This document shows, piece by piece, positions 1-11,082 of a stretch of 64,000 bases of DNA. The first letter of the stretch is position 1; the number at the start of each line of letters is the position of its first letter. Position numbers and translations under genes: made by a program. Below the pieces are notes generated by a model. That model did no database searches, had not been told where the DNA came from, and worked only from the letters and a program-made list of their open reading frames with translations. Origin of the DNA: Amoebophrya sp. A120 (lineage: Eukaryota > Sar > Dinophyceae > Syndiniales > Amoebophryaceae); assembly GCA_905178155.1 (NCBI GenBank), contig CAJINV010000002.1:7799650-7863649 (forward strand), read 5' to 3'.

Positions 1-925
1 GCACGAAGACGAAAACTAGGTAGATCGAGTCTGCGGTACTGTAGCTGCCGCTGTTCTCGTCGTGATTTTTGGTGCAGCTCGTCCGCTTCGAAGTTTGAAG
101 ATCATGTTCTCCATCGGCCGCGGTTCTTGAAGATGATGTTGCTGTTTTTTCATCTGCTCTTGAAGATGAAATTGCCCCACTGTAGTAGTTCGTCGCGGTG
201 AGAACGGGCAGCAAAAACGCCAGCAGCGTGCTGCTCAGAGAGCGGACGATTTTCTGGCTGGTTGCGTCCAGGGACTGCAAGAGAATTTGGTCTTTCTCCG
301 CTTCCAGGGCAAAACTCGTCGCGGGAACCGCCGCCGTCAACAGCTGCCCGAGCGCGAGCCAGCTGGTAATTACTGCTTGCAACAGAAATGTGGCCGGGGG
401 AAGGTTTTCCTGGAGAAATGTCGTCGCTCTTTCGATCGCAGCTGACGAGAAAAACGCGGAGAGCAGCGCGTTGAAATCATACTGCGTGGAAAAAATTCCG
501 AAAAATTGACTGGGAGCAGTGTCGCGACCAAAAGAACGATATTCCGTCGCTTGCCCTGTTCCATTTCCAGCACTACTTCCGGCCGTAGCGGTGACAAACA
601 AAGCGACGTTCAGCAACAGCAAACCCACGTCAAGGAGGATGAAGAAGACGAGTTGCAGCCCTTGGCAGTAGTCCACCACATTGCCTGCCACCTGCAGCAC
701 CACAATGCGGCTCAAACTGTTTACGGTCTGGCTGTTCGCAAAAAGCTTGATTTTCTCCCCCTGCAGCAGAGAAAGCTGGCAAAATCGTGTGAGTAGCGAG
801 CCACCCAAGCGAAAGGAAAACGCGCCCAGGGTGTAGAAGCCAAGCAGAGAATAGTTGGAGGTGCGGCCGCTCCTGGTGCCTGCAGCAGCCTCTTGTCCTG
901 GCGGGGCCTGCACAAAGTTGTCCAT
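1..925 (-). CDS. Hypothetical multi-pass membrane protein, 3' end beyond window
   Basis: An open frame runs on the minus strand from an ATG at 925 to the left edge without a stop, so at least 308 residues are present and the C-terminus is missing. Hydrophobic stretches are visible around residues 85-110 (VVLQVAG...LVFFILLDVGLLLLNVALFV), around 190-215 (TFLLQAVITSWLALGQLL) and near 245 (STLLAFLLPVL), so a membrane location is inferred. The region after about residue 255 is Ser/Thr/Lys-rich and polar. I do not recognise the family; a PEX11-like peroxisomal protein was considered but no diagnostic motif supports it. A short minus-strand stretch starting at an ATG at 1146 and encoding about 37 residues (MELELPWQVFQEDEG...) may be an upstream exon, in which case the start at 925 would be internal. 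Overlapping frames on both strands are shorter and lack this coherent hydrophobic pattern. Confidence 0.55.
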   Translation of the reverse strand, partial: MDNFVQAPPGQEAAAGTRSGRTSNYSLLGFYTLGAFSFRLGGSLLTRFCQLSLLQGEKIKLFANSQTVNSLSRIVVLQVAGNVVDYCQGLQLVFFILLDVGLLLLNVALFVTATAGSSAGNGTGQATEYRSFGRDTAPSQFFGIFSTQYDFNALLSAFFSSAAIERATTFLQENLPPATFLLQAVITSWLALGQLLTAAVPATSFALEAEKDQILLQSLDATSQKIVRSLSSTLLAFLLPVLTATNYYSGAISSSRADEKTATSSSRTAADGEHDLQTSKRTSCTKNHDENSGSYSTADSIYLVFVFV

Positions 926-2162
926 GTTATCTTTTCTTCTCCATGACTTACTGATGCTCCTTCTACCCGAATAACCACGATTTCGTGGTGAGCCTAAGCG
1001 CAAGAACGCGACTTAACAAACTCTTCATCAAGTCACTTAATTTGAGATTGGAACGCCTGTCTACTTGTTTGACGAAGTATATTGATGATGTCCGCAACAC
1101 TACCTTCGTCTTCCTGAAAGACTTGCCATGGAAGTTCGAGTTCCATGTACTCATTCAACCCTGCATTTCATCATATTGTCAGGTGGATATGGATTACCGA
1201 CAAGGACAACACCATCGAGGTGGGACAAGAAGCGGGATCTCGTCTAGAAAAAAGATCTTTGTCTTTCGGCACTGCTTTTTCCGACAACTTGACCGACTGC
1301 AGTCCAGCTCTATTCGGAAAATAATGTGCGCTACGTTTCTCAGCTTCGATCATGATGGTAGATAGTGCTTGAGCTGGATGGTGCTTCATAGGCCTTGCAT
1401 GACACTATATTTGGTGTGTTTCTCGCTCCTTCTGATGCTTGAGGTTGACGAGCGGCCTGAACATGAACGTGAACCTGATCTTGTTCTTTATGAAAAACAA
1501 AAAGAAACACGATCGCAAAACAAAAAGAATGAACGGAAAGCCTTTGGCGAAGCATCGTTCAGGGGCGGGCCTGGTGGTCCCCTGTCTCGTACTCTTGCAA
1601 CAAACATGCAGCTGTGGTGTTGTTTGCGCTTCCGCAAAAAAAACGTTCCTACCTGAACGTACGAACGTCTGGAAGGGGAATTCACGTTGTTGGCCATCTG
1701 GCTTATTTGCAAACGCACGACTCTGCGGACACAGGGGTAAAAATGGGATTGGGAATAAAAGTACGATATACAACCGAGTAGCACTTTTCCTTTTCTAGTT
1801 AGATCACTACAGTACAAAAAAACAAGCTCAAACACGATGACATGCTATATACTAGGGTGGGATCGACGGTAAAGCCAGGAAATGGGATTTTTGCGTACGC
1901 GCTTCTCAAATAAGCTGAGCGGGAAAAGCCTCCCATGCAATACAACTTTTAGTTGGGCAATCCTAGAATGAAAAACATGAAAGTAAAAATACCTGCTGTA
2001 GCGAGGAAATCAAGAAATGGAAAAACGATCGTGGGGAACGAAAAAAAACCTCGTAACTTTATATACTTTTTATTTTCGTAGTTCTCTTGGTTCTGTACAA
2101 CAAACTCGCTCTCTTGGAATACGAAATCTAATTTCTCGCAGAATCAGACCCGTTTCCGCCTT
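926..2162. other. Intergenic region with one possible upstream exon
   Basis: Lower GC than the flanking genes. The minus-strand segment 1034-1146 could be a 5' exon of the gene at 1-925 (an in-frame stop follows, and a GTA donor lies inside). Small open frames on both strands overlap each other and show no protein-like composition. It probably contains the promoter of the left gene and the 3' untranslated region of the GH3 gene. Confidence 0.4.
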
Positions 2163-5100
2163 TCATCGCACTTCAATCGTTTCGGTCTCGACCGGACAGT
2201 CGGGCAGGTTCGCGTTTCTGAAAAAATCCAGCACCGTGTTCATGTTGCTGGCTGGGTTTGGGAAGATCTTCGCCTCCCGCTCGGTACTGCCCACCTCGGT
2301 TTGCATGCGGATGTGCCGCTGCAGAACGTAGTCGGGATAGCCGGGCGCGTTCGCGTCGGCAGTGGCGCCTCGCTTGAAGCCCGACGTGACCGCGTCCGCG
2401 CCTTGCTCCCGGTCCACGGGCCAGGGGAGACTTTTGCTGTACCCGTTGAGGCTGTAGAACAGTTGGAAGGGTTTCGGCTGGTAGAGGCCATCGTCGTTGC
2501 CCCCCTCCCACTCCGCCACGGGGTCGTAGTACACCGCGCGACACTCCTGCGCCCCCGCAGCCAGGTTCCGCACCTTCCCGAACGCCAGCAGCTGCTTGTA
2601 GGGGCGGCCGTCGAGCTGCGCGTAGAACTGCGCCGTCGGTGAGGGCGCCGGGTAGCCCGGGGGATCGGTCGCGAGCTTGGAAGTCACGCAAAAGGCGATC
2701 CGCCGCAGCGTGCGGTCGTGCTGGGTCGGGACCAGGTCCACAACGTCTTCCCACTGCGCGGCCCCGAAGGGTAAACCCCAGCCAAATTCGAACACGGGCT
2801 GCGTGCCGCGCGCCTGCAGAATCATGTAGCCCACCTCGTGCTTGGAGTCGCCGTCCGCATCCACGCCGGCCTTTCCCCATGGCAGGTCGCCGCCGTTTGC
2901 GACAACGGACATGATCGTGTGCGCTCCGGGATTCACTTGCCCGTACATGAAATACATCAAACCCGTGAACGCGTGCACGGAGGGGGCGATCGAAAAAATA
3001 ATGCACTTGAAATCGTTGGCCCAGGGCATGGCGACAGATCCTGTTTAGGATAAGTTTTTGTGTGTTGACTTTCTTATGGTTTCACGACTGCTGGGATATG
3101 TATGATACTTGTTCAGGGAACGTCAAGCAGCAAAAGCAACGAATTAGCATAGATAAATTAGTAGTCTTCAAAAAATCATGGATCGGCTTCGGCACTAGAA
3201 AAAAACGTTGAGACGAGAAAAATAGCTCTCCGCTGTACCTGCGCCCGCCGCGAACACGCAGACGTTGTCCCCGCCCGCCGGGGGTCGCGGCTGCTCAATC
3301 GTGTCGCGATCCCTGCCCTCGCCGGCCTTGACGAGCGAGCAGACGAGTTTGACTTTTCCGCCCCCGCCGGTCTTGCCGCGAAACGCAGTTTCCGCCCGCG
3401 TTTCCTTCAGGTGGATGTTCATCTCCCCCGACCCCTCGGACGTGAGCGTGCGCGCGTTGCCGTCCCCGGTGCAGGAGCTGTCAAGGTCCACCTGGTCGCC
3501 GTCCTTCAGGGGGAGCAGGTTCCCGTCGTTCTTCAGCAACACCATGGACTCCGCAATCGTCCGCGACGTCCACCGGTAGTGCGTGTTCTTCGTGTTGTCG
3601 TCGTAGTCCTGCCACACCGCGGGGTAGTTGCTGTCCGTGTAGCGCGGCCCCTTCCGGAAAATCCCCAGTTCGCGCGCCCACCCGACCCAGCCCGCGAGGT
3701 ACCGATCCTTCAGCGCGCGGTCGGCCGCCTGCAGCTGGTTGTCCATCACCTGGTGCCCATTGTCCTCCTCCGCGATGGGCTCCGAGTTCACCATCTGCTC
3801 CTGCGCCGTGCGCTTCTCGTAGTTCAGCGGCTGCTTCCAGCTGCCCCAGTTCGCCCAGGAGTGGCCGGAGTCGGACGCGGAGGGCTTTTTGGTGTACGTT
3901 TCAAACATCTCCGCCGCGGGGTAGTCGGTCACGATCCAGGTGCGCTTGCTCTCCTCGTAGAGCCACTTGTTCCGCTTGTTGTAGCACATGGACACCGGCT
4001 CGCCGCCCTCCGGGTCCACCAGCCAGTGGTAGCCGCACATGGTCGCGGACGCGCCGATGTTGCTGCCCGCCACGAAGGGCTTCAGGTAGATGTCCATCTC
4101 CGCCTCCCACGGGATGGTCAGCTTTCCGTTGCGGTTCATGCGGTCCGCCTCCATGTCGTTGGAGATGTAGTGCTTCCAGACGGGCGACACCGTCTGGCGG
4201 TTGTAGCCCAGGGTCCAGGCCTCGACTGCGAAGACGCCGAACACGGGGTCCTCGCCGGGGATGTACTCCCCGGACCGGCCGCACCCCGGGTTGCGCCACA
4301 CCTGCGCGCCCGGCCCGAGCACCGCGTTGTACTTTCCCCCGGTGAACAAGCCGCCCAGCATGTTGGCGTGGAAGTACATCAGCTCCAGGTCCCAGCTCAT
4401 GCTCATGTGCGCCGCCGCGGGCCCGTTCAGCGACGCGGCGCCGAACGCGCGCAGCCCCTGGCCGTTGTCGTTGCCGCTCATCCCGGGCATCAAGCAGTCG
4501 TCGCCGCCGCAGTTGGGCGGGATGGGCGAGAACGCGGTCTGCCCCGCCAGTCCGCCCCGCTTCGCGATCGCCAGGTCCACGTCCCCGATGGGCAGTGCCT
4601 GGATGAGCGCCAGCGACTCGGCGTCCTCCTGCTGGCGTGTGGCAAGGAGCTGGGCCAGCTTTGCGTCCACGTCCGCCTTCCGCGCGGCTGCGGCCGCCGC
4701 ATCCAGCGCGCCCGGCCCACTCGGCAAACTTTGCTGTCCCGGCGCACCGAGAGTTATTAACCCGGCCGCGCCGGGTTGTCCATTGATCCCCCCGGAACTT
4801 CCGAGCATGTTACTTCCTGGCATGGTAGCCGCTCCCGGACTGCTGTCCCCGCCGCCTCCGCACGAACTATCGCCATTCGGTGTCGCGGCCGCGGTGGTCG
4901 GGGCCCCAAGCATTGGCACGGCCGCCTGGGTGTTGCTGGTACCTACTCCTGCAGCCGAAAGGCCGGGCATTTGGGTGTTGCCGGCGTTGTTGTTCAGTGC
5001 GTTGCCAGCGAGCGGTCGCCCTGGTTGTCCCGCTCGTCCGAAAACGCCCGCGACTCCAGGGACCACGCCCGCCGACGCCGCGGTGGCGGGCTGCGACCAA

Positions 5101-5582
5101 ACGGGTGTTCCCCCAGCTCCGGTTCCAACCGGAACGAAGGGGACGGTCATCGTGATACCTGCCGCCGGCTGCGCGACAGCACCTGCCGACACTACCCCGG
5201 GACTACTCAGAACATTTAGGTTGTTGTTGGGTCCTGTCGTTGCTCCACCTGCCCAGGCGGGATTGAACCCTGTTCCGGCCACCTGCGGCTGCTCAAGCCG
5301 CTCTCGTTTTCGCTCCAACAACGATCCGGACGCTGGTGCAGGAGCATGACTCGTTTGCTGGGAGGACTTTTTCAGCTGGACAGCCTTCTTGTTCCTCGCC
5401 CCCTTCTTGTTCGCCGGGTGTGCTTTCACTGGTTCCTTCGTGATCTTCAGGGCATGCACGTCGTGCGAGTGGTCGAGTAGAGTAGACACAAACGACGTGC
5501 AGCTTCCGAGGGCAGCAAGCCGCCGTGGCTGGCGGACCGAACTTTTTCTCGTCCACGACCCGCTAACGGTATTCATGTTCAT
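2163..5582 (-). CDS. GH3-family glycoside hydrolase (beta-glucosidase/xylosidase type), copy B
   Basis: Two exons, 5582-3239 and 3040-2163, flank a GT-AG intron (GTACAG...AACAG, 3041-3238). Phases match and give 1073 residues. Family features of glycoside hydrolase 3 are present in order: a DNGQG motif; an LGPGAQVWRNPGCGRSGEY block; KHYISND (the KHF/NN region); a VTDYPA block whose Asp-553 occupies the catalytic nucleophile position of the family VMSDW motif; an AESMVLLKND block opening the second domain; and a C-terminal FGWGLPFG motif. The enzyme would hydrolyse terminal beta-linked sugars; the exact substrate cannot be read. Residues 50-330 are a Gly/Ala/Pro-rich, low-complexity extension absent from typical GH3 enzymes. 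The N-terminus is basic with no clear signal peptide. It lies directly downstream of a paralogue (6616-9402) in the same orientation. The intron splits the start of the C-terminal domain, and the paralogue reads through the same position without an intron. Confidence 0.88.
3041..3238 (-). other. GT-AG intron in GH3 copy B
   Basis: The minus-strand donor is CAG|GTACAG and the acceptor AACAG|GATC. Removing these 198 bases joins ...AGAG to SVAMPWAND, which aligns with the uninterrupted GGAAIAWAHE of the paralogue at 6616-9402. The paralogue therefore confirms both splice sites. Confidence 0.88.
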
Positions 5583-6615
5583 TCTCCTTTCTGCGGTATA
5601 CAGATGACTAGCACGTGAAAATCAAAATTGGATATATAACCACGAGCGCCAGCGCCTTACTGACACTATCAGTTGTTCCTGTAAAGTAAGATCAGGAGAA
5701 GACATAATCGTAACAAATGCTGCGATATAATGCTACCTTCTTCCATTCGAAAAGGAAATTTTCCTTGGTCCTGCTTTGTCTTTACTACCTTCTGAGGACT
5801 GTGTTTGCGTTGCTCGATCGGGATCGCGCGACAAATTGATGGAGAAAAGGCAAAGACAACATGAATCCATCGTGTCGTGCTCTACGACTTTTATTTTGGA
5901 CAATATTGCAGAATTTGGTGCGTATACATGGACGTTCTTTCGGTCCGCACGTCTGCGCGATCTGGACGAGTAAGAACGAAACCCCAGAAGCAGCATCTGG
6001 AATTGCAAACAGCTGAAGAAACCAGGAGGACGGGACGAAGTAAATCTAAGTGAAACGAGGTGAAACTGCAGCGCAAACGAAAGCGATAGTGATTGTGTTT
6101 GCCATTGCTGCGGTACGGGAACGGGTACGACGGGCCATGCATTCTGTTACGACTACGAAGTGCACAATCATGAAAGAAAGTTGCGAAAACAGGAACCACA
6201 CAACGGAGTAGAACATCAATACCCATTCCTTCGAAATTACTATTTCAAAATTGAGATGAAAGTAGAAGAACTCATGTTGTGTGTGTGGGTGTACATATTT
6301 ACTAGATCATGCCATTCTCATTGCCAGCAACGTTATAACAGAAAAAGCACGCCGGTACGAACTTCTTTTTACGGTAACCAATACAGGTGGAACGATGACT
6401 TTCTTACTACTGAATGCGGAGTGAAACTTAACGCTTAAATTTCAAAAACCTCATGTCATGCATATGATTCTACTAGCATCGCTTTGCCTAGTCCTGGAGA
6501 AGGCAGTTTACTAAAAAACGAACCCCCTTCTGAGAAAAAAGAAGCAGATGAAGCAAGATCGATTCACTTTCACGGCTTCTGGTCCTATACTTGATCTCTA
6601 TCCCAAAAAGAAAAC
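5583..6615. other. Intergenic spacer between the two GH3 genes
   Basis: About 1 kb of AT-richer sequence separates the stop of copy A from the start of copy B. No convincing exon is visible on either strand. It should hold the promoter of copy B. No TATA-like or operator signal could be assigned with confidence. Confidence 0.6.
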
Positions 6616-9402
6616 TCATCGGCTTTCTCGTGTATCGCCTTCCAGTTTGACGTCCGGCAGACCGATGACATCCTGCCACGCGCTGACCACGCTCGCCTCC
6701 GTGCGCCCACTGCCGTGAAAAATTTTTCCCGTCGCCTCCTCCTCCAGGCCCTGCTCCAGCTGGTTGGCCAGGTGCCGCTCCCACACGTAGAAGGGGTACT
6801 CGTTTCGCTGGAACCCGGTGGCCAGCGCCGCCCCGCCCTGCTCCTTGTCGGCGGGCCAGGCAGTCGCGCTAGAGTAGCCGGACAGGGAGTAGAAGAGCTG
6901 GTAGTCGTTCATGGGGAAGTACAGGCCGTCGTCGTTGCCCCCTTCCCACTCCGCCACCGGGTCGTAGTAGACCGCCTGGCAGCGCGTTTCGCCGACGGGT
7001 AGGTGGCGGAATTTGGAAAAGGTCAGCAGCGCTTTCCAACTGCGCCCCCGGATCTGGTACCAGAACATCGCCGTAGGACTGGGCAGCGGGTAAAAGTCCG
7101 CTTGCTCCTGCGCGCTGGCGAAGCAGAACGCGATGCGGCGCAGGTTCCGCTCGTGCTGCACGGGGACCAGCGTCACCAGCGTCTCCCACCCGTGGCCGCC
7201 CACGCCGAACGGCAGCCCGAACCCGAACTCGAAAGCCGGCACGCGGCCCGTCGCCTGGATCAGCGTGTACCCGTGCTCCCGCCCGGACGCCCCGTCGGCG
7301 AGCGCCGGTTGGTTCTGCGCGAACGGCAGGTCCGCGTCGTGCCCCACGATGGACTGGATCAAGTGCGCGCCCGCGTTCACGTAGCCGAACAGCAGGTAAA
7401 ACAGCCCGTTGAAGCCGTGGACGCTGGGCGCGATCGCGTACAGCAGGCAGGGCACCTCGTGCGCCCAGGCAATGGCGGCGCCCCCGAACGAGGAGACGAA
7501 CACGCACGTTTTGCCGTCCACGTTTGCCGGCTTGGGGGTGTCGATCGTCGGCTCATCCGCCCCCTCCCCCGCCGGGCGGATCACGCACACCAGCTTGACC
7601 CGCGCGAAACCGGGGCGGGTTTCCACGAAGTCGCCGAACGCCGTTTCCGCCCGCGTCTCCTTCAAATGCTTGTGCATTTCCCCCGAACCCGTGCTGGTCA
7701 GTTTCCTCGCATTCTCCTCCCCGGTGCAGGAGCCGTCCAGCTCGATTTTCTCACCCGCGTTGGGGTCCAACGGGAGCATGTTGCGGTCGTTCTTCAGCAA
7801 CACAATCGACTCGGCGATCGTGCGGGAGACGTACTTGTAGTGGTTCTTCCGGTCCTGCTCGCTCATTTCGTTCATCCAGTAGGTTGGGTTCTCCGCGGTG
7901 GTGAAACTCCGGGACGGCGTGTCCTTGCCGAACCCGAGGTCCTTGCCGAACCCCACAAACCCAGCCAAGTACCGGTTCTTCTTGGAGCGCGGCGCCAAAA
8001 CGAGCTCGCGGGCCATCACCTGGTGGCCGTTGTCCTCCTCCGCGATCCCCTCCGATTGCGCAAACTGCTCGGACGCCGTGCGGTGCTCGTACTCCAGCGG
8101 CTGCGCGTACGTGCCCCAATTGGCCCAGGAGTGGCCGGACGCGGAGGCGGACTCCTCCGGCGGGTTCCAGTTCGCGTCCTTCACGTACTCCACCACCATC
8201 TGCGACGCCGGGTAGTCCGTCATGATGAAGGTCCGCGGGGAGTTCTCGTACAGCCACTTGTTCCGCTTGTCGTAGCACATCGACACCGGTTCACTGTCAT
8301 CAAACGCTTTTTCCGGGTCCACCAGCCAGTGGTAGCCGCACATGCTGGCGGCCGCGCCGATGTTGCTGCCCGCGACGAAGGGCTTCAGGTGCAGGTCCAT
8401 CTGCACGGCCCAGGGCACCTGCAGCTTGCCCTTCTTCAGCATCCGGTCCTGCTCCATGTCGTTGGAGATGTAGTGCTTCCAGATCGGCGCCACCTGCCGC
8501 GAGTTGTAGCCCAGCGTCCAGGCCTCGACCAGCAGCGTGCCCAGGATGGGGTCCTCGCCGGGGACGTACTCCCAGTTGCGCCCGCACCGGGGGTTCCGCC
8601 AGATCTGCGCGCCGGGGCCGAGGACGGAGTTGTGGTAGGACTTTTCGAAGAACGTCCCCAGCATCTGGCTGTGGAAGTACACCAGCCCCACGTCCCAACT
8701 CATGCCCACGTGGGCCGCCCCCGGGCCGTTCAGCGCCTCGTCCTTGACCATGGCGTTCTGGCCGCTGTCCCAGTGCTGCATCCGCGTGCCCTGCCCGTTG
8801 TCGCTGGCCATCACACCGGGGAAGACGCACCCGCCGGCGGGCGCGTCGCAGTCCGGCGGGATGCGCGACACCGCGTGTTGCCCCTGGAGGGGTTTCCGCA
8901 GCAAGATCGCTTTGTCCACAACAGTGTCGTCCAGCGCCGCAACTTCGCGCCACGACGCCTCGTCGGCGGCCCGGCGGTGCCGCAGGTAGGCTCCCATATT
9001 CGCGGAGAAAGTCTTGGCGAGGTGCTTGGATTCCTCCACCGTCACCGCCGTGCCGTCGCGGCCGGGCCGGGAGATCGGTTCGCCGTCGCCGCTGGTGCTG
9101 CTGTGTCGTTCTGCTTTTTCTTCTTGTGTGAAAGTAGAGCTAGAAGACGGTGACTTTATCTTTCTGCTCGTCGTGCTGGTTCCTCGTCTCTGCTCTAGTT
9201 CTACATGCCGTGGTCCTTGCCCTGCTTTAGCAGAGAATTGCGGAACGACCGTCTCGGCCGCGACATTTTTGGAGAAGATGGGAACGAAGACGGACGAAAG
9301 CACCCGACTACGACTTGCCGTCATGATATTAAGCAGCGTTCTCAGCGACTGCGGAAGCGAGTAGAAAAAGCTTCGTTCTCCTCGATCGAAGCGAGAACTC
9401 AT
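6616..9402 (-). CDS. GH3-family glycoside hydrolase (beta-glucosidase/xylosidase type), copy A
   Basis: A single exon of 928 residues begins at the ATG at 9402. An internal Met at residue 27 starts a basic then hydrophobic stretch (RSRVLSSVFVPIFS) that could be a signal or targeting sequence. The GH3 landmarks are ASDNGQGTR (residues 199-207), LGPGAQIWRNPRCGRNWEY (261-279), PIWKHYISND (306-315), the nucleophile Asp-396 in IMTDYPA, an AESIVLLKNDRNMLPL block, and FEFGFGLPFG near the C-terminal third. In this family a covalent glycosyl-enzyme forms on the Asp and the product is a released beta-linked sugar. Residues 60-125 are a Ser/Thr-rich linker. It shares most motifs with its tandem neighbour at 2163-5582, which argues for duplication. 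GC is high compared with flanking intergenic DNA, but GLDC shows the same, so this is not evidence for recent transfer. Confidence 0.9.
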   Translation of the reverse strand: MSSRFDRGERSFFYSLPQSLRTLLNIMTASRSRVLSSVFVPIFSKNVAAETVVPQFSAKAGQGPRHVELEQRRGTSTTSRKIKSPSSSSTFTQEEKAERHSSTSGDGEPISRPGRDGTAVTVEESKHLAKTFSANMGAYLRHRRAADEASWREVAALDDTVVDKAILLRKPLQGQHAVSRIPPDCDAPAGGCVFPGVMASDNGQGTRMQHWDSGQNAMVKDEALNGPGAAHVGMSWDVGLVYFHSQMLGTFFEKSYHNSVLGPGAQIWRNPRCGRNWEYVPGEDPILGTLLVEAWTLGYNSRQVAPIWKHYISNDMEQDRMLKKGKLQVPWAVQMDLHLKPFVAGSNIGAAASMCGYHWLVDPEKAFDDSEPVSMCYDKRNKWLYENSPRTFIMTDYPASQMVVEYVKDANWNPPEESASASGHSWANWGTYAQPLEYEHRTASEQFAQSEGIAEEDNGHQVMARELVLAPRSKKNRYLAGFVGFGKDLGFGKDTPSRSFTTAENPTYWMNEMSEQDRKNHYKYVSRTIAESIVLLKNDRNMLPLDPNAGEKIELDGSCTGEENARKLTSTGSGEMHKHLKETRAETAFGDFVETRPGFARVKLVCVIRPAGEGADEPTIDTPKPANVDGKTCVFVSSFGGAAIAWAHEVPCLLYAIAPSVHGFNGLFYLLFGYVNAGAHLIQSIVGHDADLPFAQNQPALADGASGREHGYTLIQATGRVPAFEFGFGLPFGVGGHGWETLVTLVPVQHERNLRRIAFCFASAQEQADFYPLPSPTAMFWYQIRGRSWKALLTFSKFRHLPVGETRCQAVYYDPVAEWEGGNDDGLYFPMNDYQLFYSLSGYSSATAWPADKEQGGAALATGFQRNEYPFYVWERHLANQLEQGLEEEATGKIFHGSGRTEASVVSAWQDVIGLPDVKLEGDTRESR

Positions 9403-11082
9403 GGCTCCTCTCTTTCTCCGCGGTGGCGGTGAGAACGTGGCGTGGTCAATAGCAGAAGAGAAATCCGAAAAACGAAAACATACACCTTTAAGGTTGATAT
9501 CCTAAACCCTGAAACCTAACCTAAACCCTTTCCGGATCGAACTTGTGCAGCAGGAGAAGGCGTAGATCGTAGGTGAGACGGTCGCGACGACAGCCATCCC
9601 GTGCCGGCGGCGGTGGGGGCCTACCTAAACCTAGACCGGAAAAAAAAACCGGAAAAAAAACTGCTTGGTGCCAGTTGGGCCCGGGGAACAAGAGGCAGAG
9701 CAAAAAAGGAGGATTTGTAAAGCGATCGTCAAAAAGATAAATGGCGGAGCAAACTGAAGGCCAGGGCGTGCACGCCCCTTTCTTCTTAAGCTTCAGCAGT
9801 GCTGAGAACGTTCCGACCCTAAACCTCGAAGTGCCGAAGCACCAAGAGATCTACGTACGTATGCGCAAGAAAGCTCGCCTGGCTATCTAAAACAGTCGAC
9901 AAAAAAGGCGAGGAAATCTCTCGGGGAAGCCGAGAAGTCTCATGTCGACTAAGGAAAATCAAATTGGAGTATTGGCTTTAGCTGATAGAAACAAAGTATA
10001 GTGGGTAGCTGAAGGAGGGGGAAGCAAGCAAAAGCGGAAAAGCCACTGTCACACTAAAGACAGAATACCAGGTAGGAAATTGAAACCTTCATTGATTTGA
10101 TTATTTCTAGTTTATTCACAGCGGTAGATAGACGAGCATGGCAACTCTACAGCGCTAGCTTGTAAGTGACAAAGTCAGGGATAACGATAACGAAAATGAG
10201 GACGAGCTGCAACATTTTGCACGACGACCTAGACAAGAACGAAAGAGGGTGGCAATCGGACGAAAGTGGTGCACGATTTGGACTCCATGTACTTATGTGA
10301 TGCGGCTCGGAATCCTGCAAGAACACAAAATTATACAAAACGTTAACATTCATCAGAAGCACAACGATGTTCTTCCGACGAGAGCTCTATTCCATTTGAT
10401 TCATGAATGTCTTAGGCGCAATAGTGTAAGCGTCGAAATTGGGAGGGGAACTTTTTGACTGCAAGAAGGCGAAGCCACGACTGGGATCTCTCTTACAGCA
10501 TAAATCATATCAGCAAAACAAAGATGTGGAAAGCATGTTGTAGTTGATCATCGCAATAACATTCGATGACATCCGCCTCTTCCTTGGTGCATTTTTAACC
10601 GTAAAATTCTTCGAATGCGTTCAGCCGAAGCCGAACATGCTGTACTTACATTTTCTTCGCGGTCGCAAATTCTTGTGGTTACATTTTGGGAAAGCACGAT
10701 ATTGTAGTTCAAAACTACCATTCCAATATACTTCTCATGTGTCAAAATCTCATTCCTAGTCCTAGTACATTATTTTCAATAATGAATAGTTCTCCATCCT
10801 TGTCTACCAGATCGCGGAAAAGTCCGATAGTGCTCTACGATGAATGTCAATTTTCGAAGTTGAACTTGTTGATAATGGTAGGTATAAACAATAGTCGCGT
10901 TAGGAATTGGAAGTATGTGCATGTCATTGCCTCAGAGGGTTCTGTCAAATTACTTGATGTAGGTACTACTTGTAAGTACTCTTGAGGCGGGTTCATTTAC
11001 CTTGCTGGTTCTGTAGTTCTATCAAAAAACCAGATGCACATATTGTATTTCGAGTCGCTCAGAATTTTCGTCGCCTGCCCCA
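9403..11082. other. Intergenic region with telomere-like motifs
   Basis: This 1.7-kb spacer separates the GH3 pair from the large gene ending at 11083. It carries several CCTAAACC-type motifs (listed separately) and A/G-rich runs near 9640-9670. No exon with protein-like composition was recognised on either strand. The 10150-10980 part is AT-rich with overlapping short frames only. Confidence 0.55.
9500..9530. repeat. Interstitial telomere-like CCTAAACCC motifs
   Basis: Two CCTAAACCCT units lie 10 bases apart at 9500-9530. Related CCTAAACC/CCCTAAACC words occur near 9618 and 9817. The unit matches the TTTAGGG-type telomere repeat read on the other strand, but the copies are not in a perfect tandem array, so they are interstitial and not a chromosome end. 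Confidence 0.5.

Noticed and set aside
3411-4760. Long plus-strand open frame (about 449 codons) opposite GH3 copy B
   Set aside because: It is the antisense shadow of a GC-rich gene: composition is Arg/Val/His/Leu-rich, and the opposite strand encodes a recognisable GH3 catalytic domain.
4261-5349. Second plus-strand frame (362 codons, Pro/Ala/Ser-rich) over GH3 copy B
   Set aside because: Shadow of the low-complexity N-terminal extension of the minus-strand gene.
7003-9153. Plus-strand open frame of about 716 codons opposite GH3 copy A
   Set aside because: Same reason; third-position GC bias of the real gene removes stops on the other strand. No family motif is present.
2163-9402. Bacterial origin (contaminating contig or recent transfer) of the GC-rich GH3 genes
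   Set aside because: Copy B has a GT-AG intron confirmed by its paralogue, and other clearly eukaryotic genes here, such as GLDC, are equally GC-rich.
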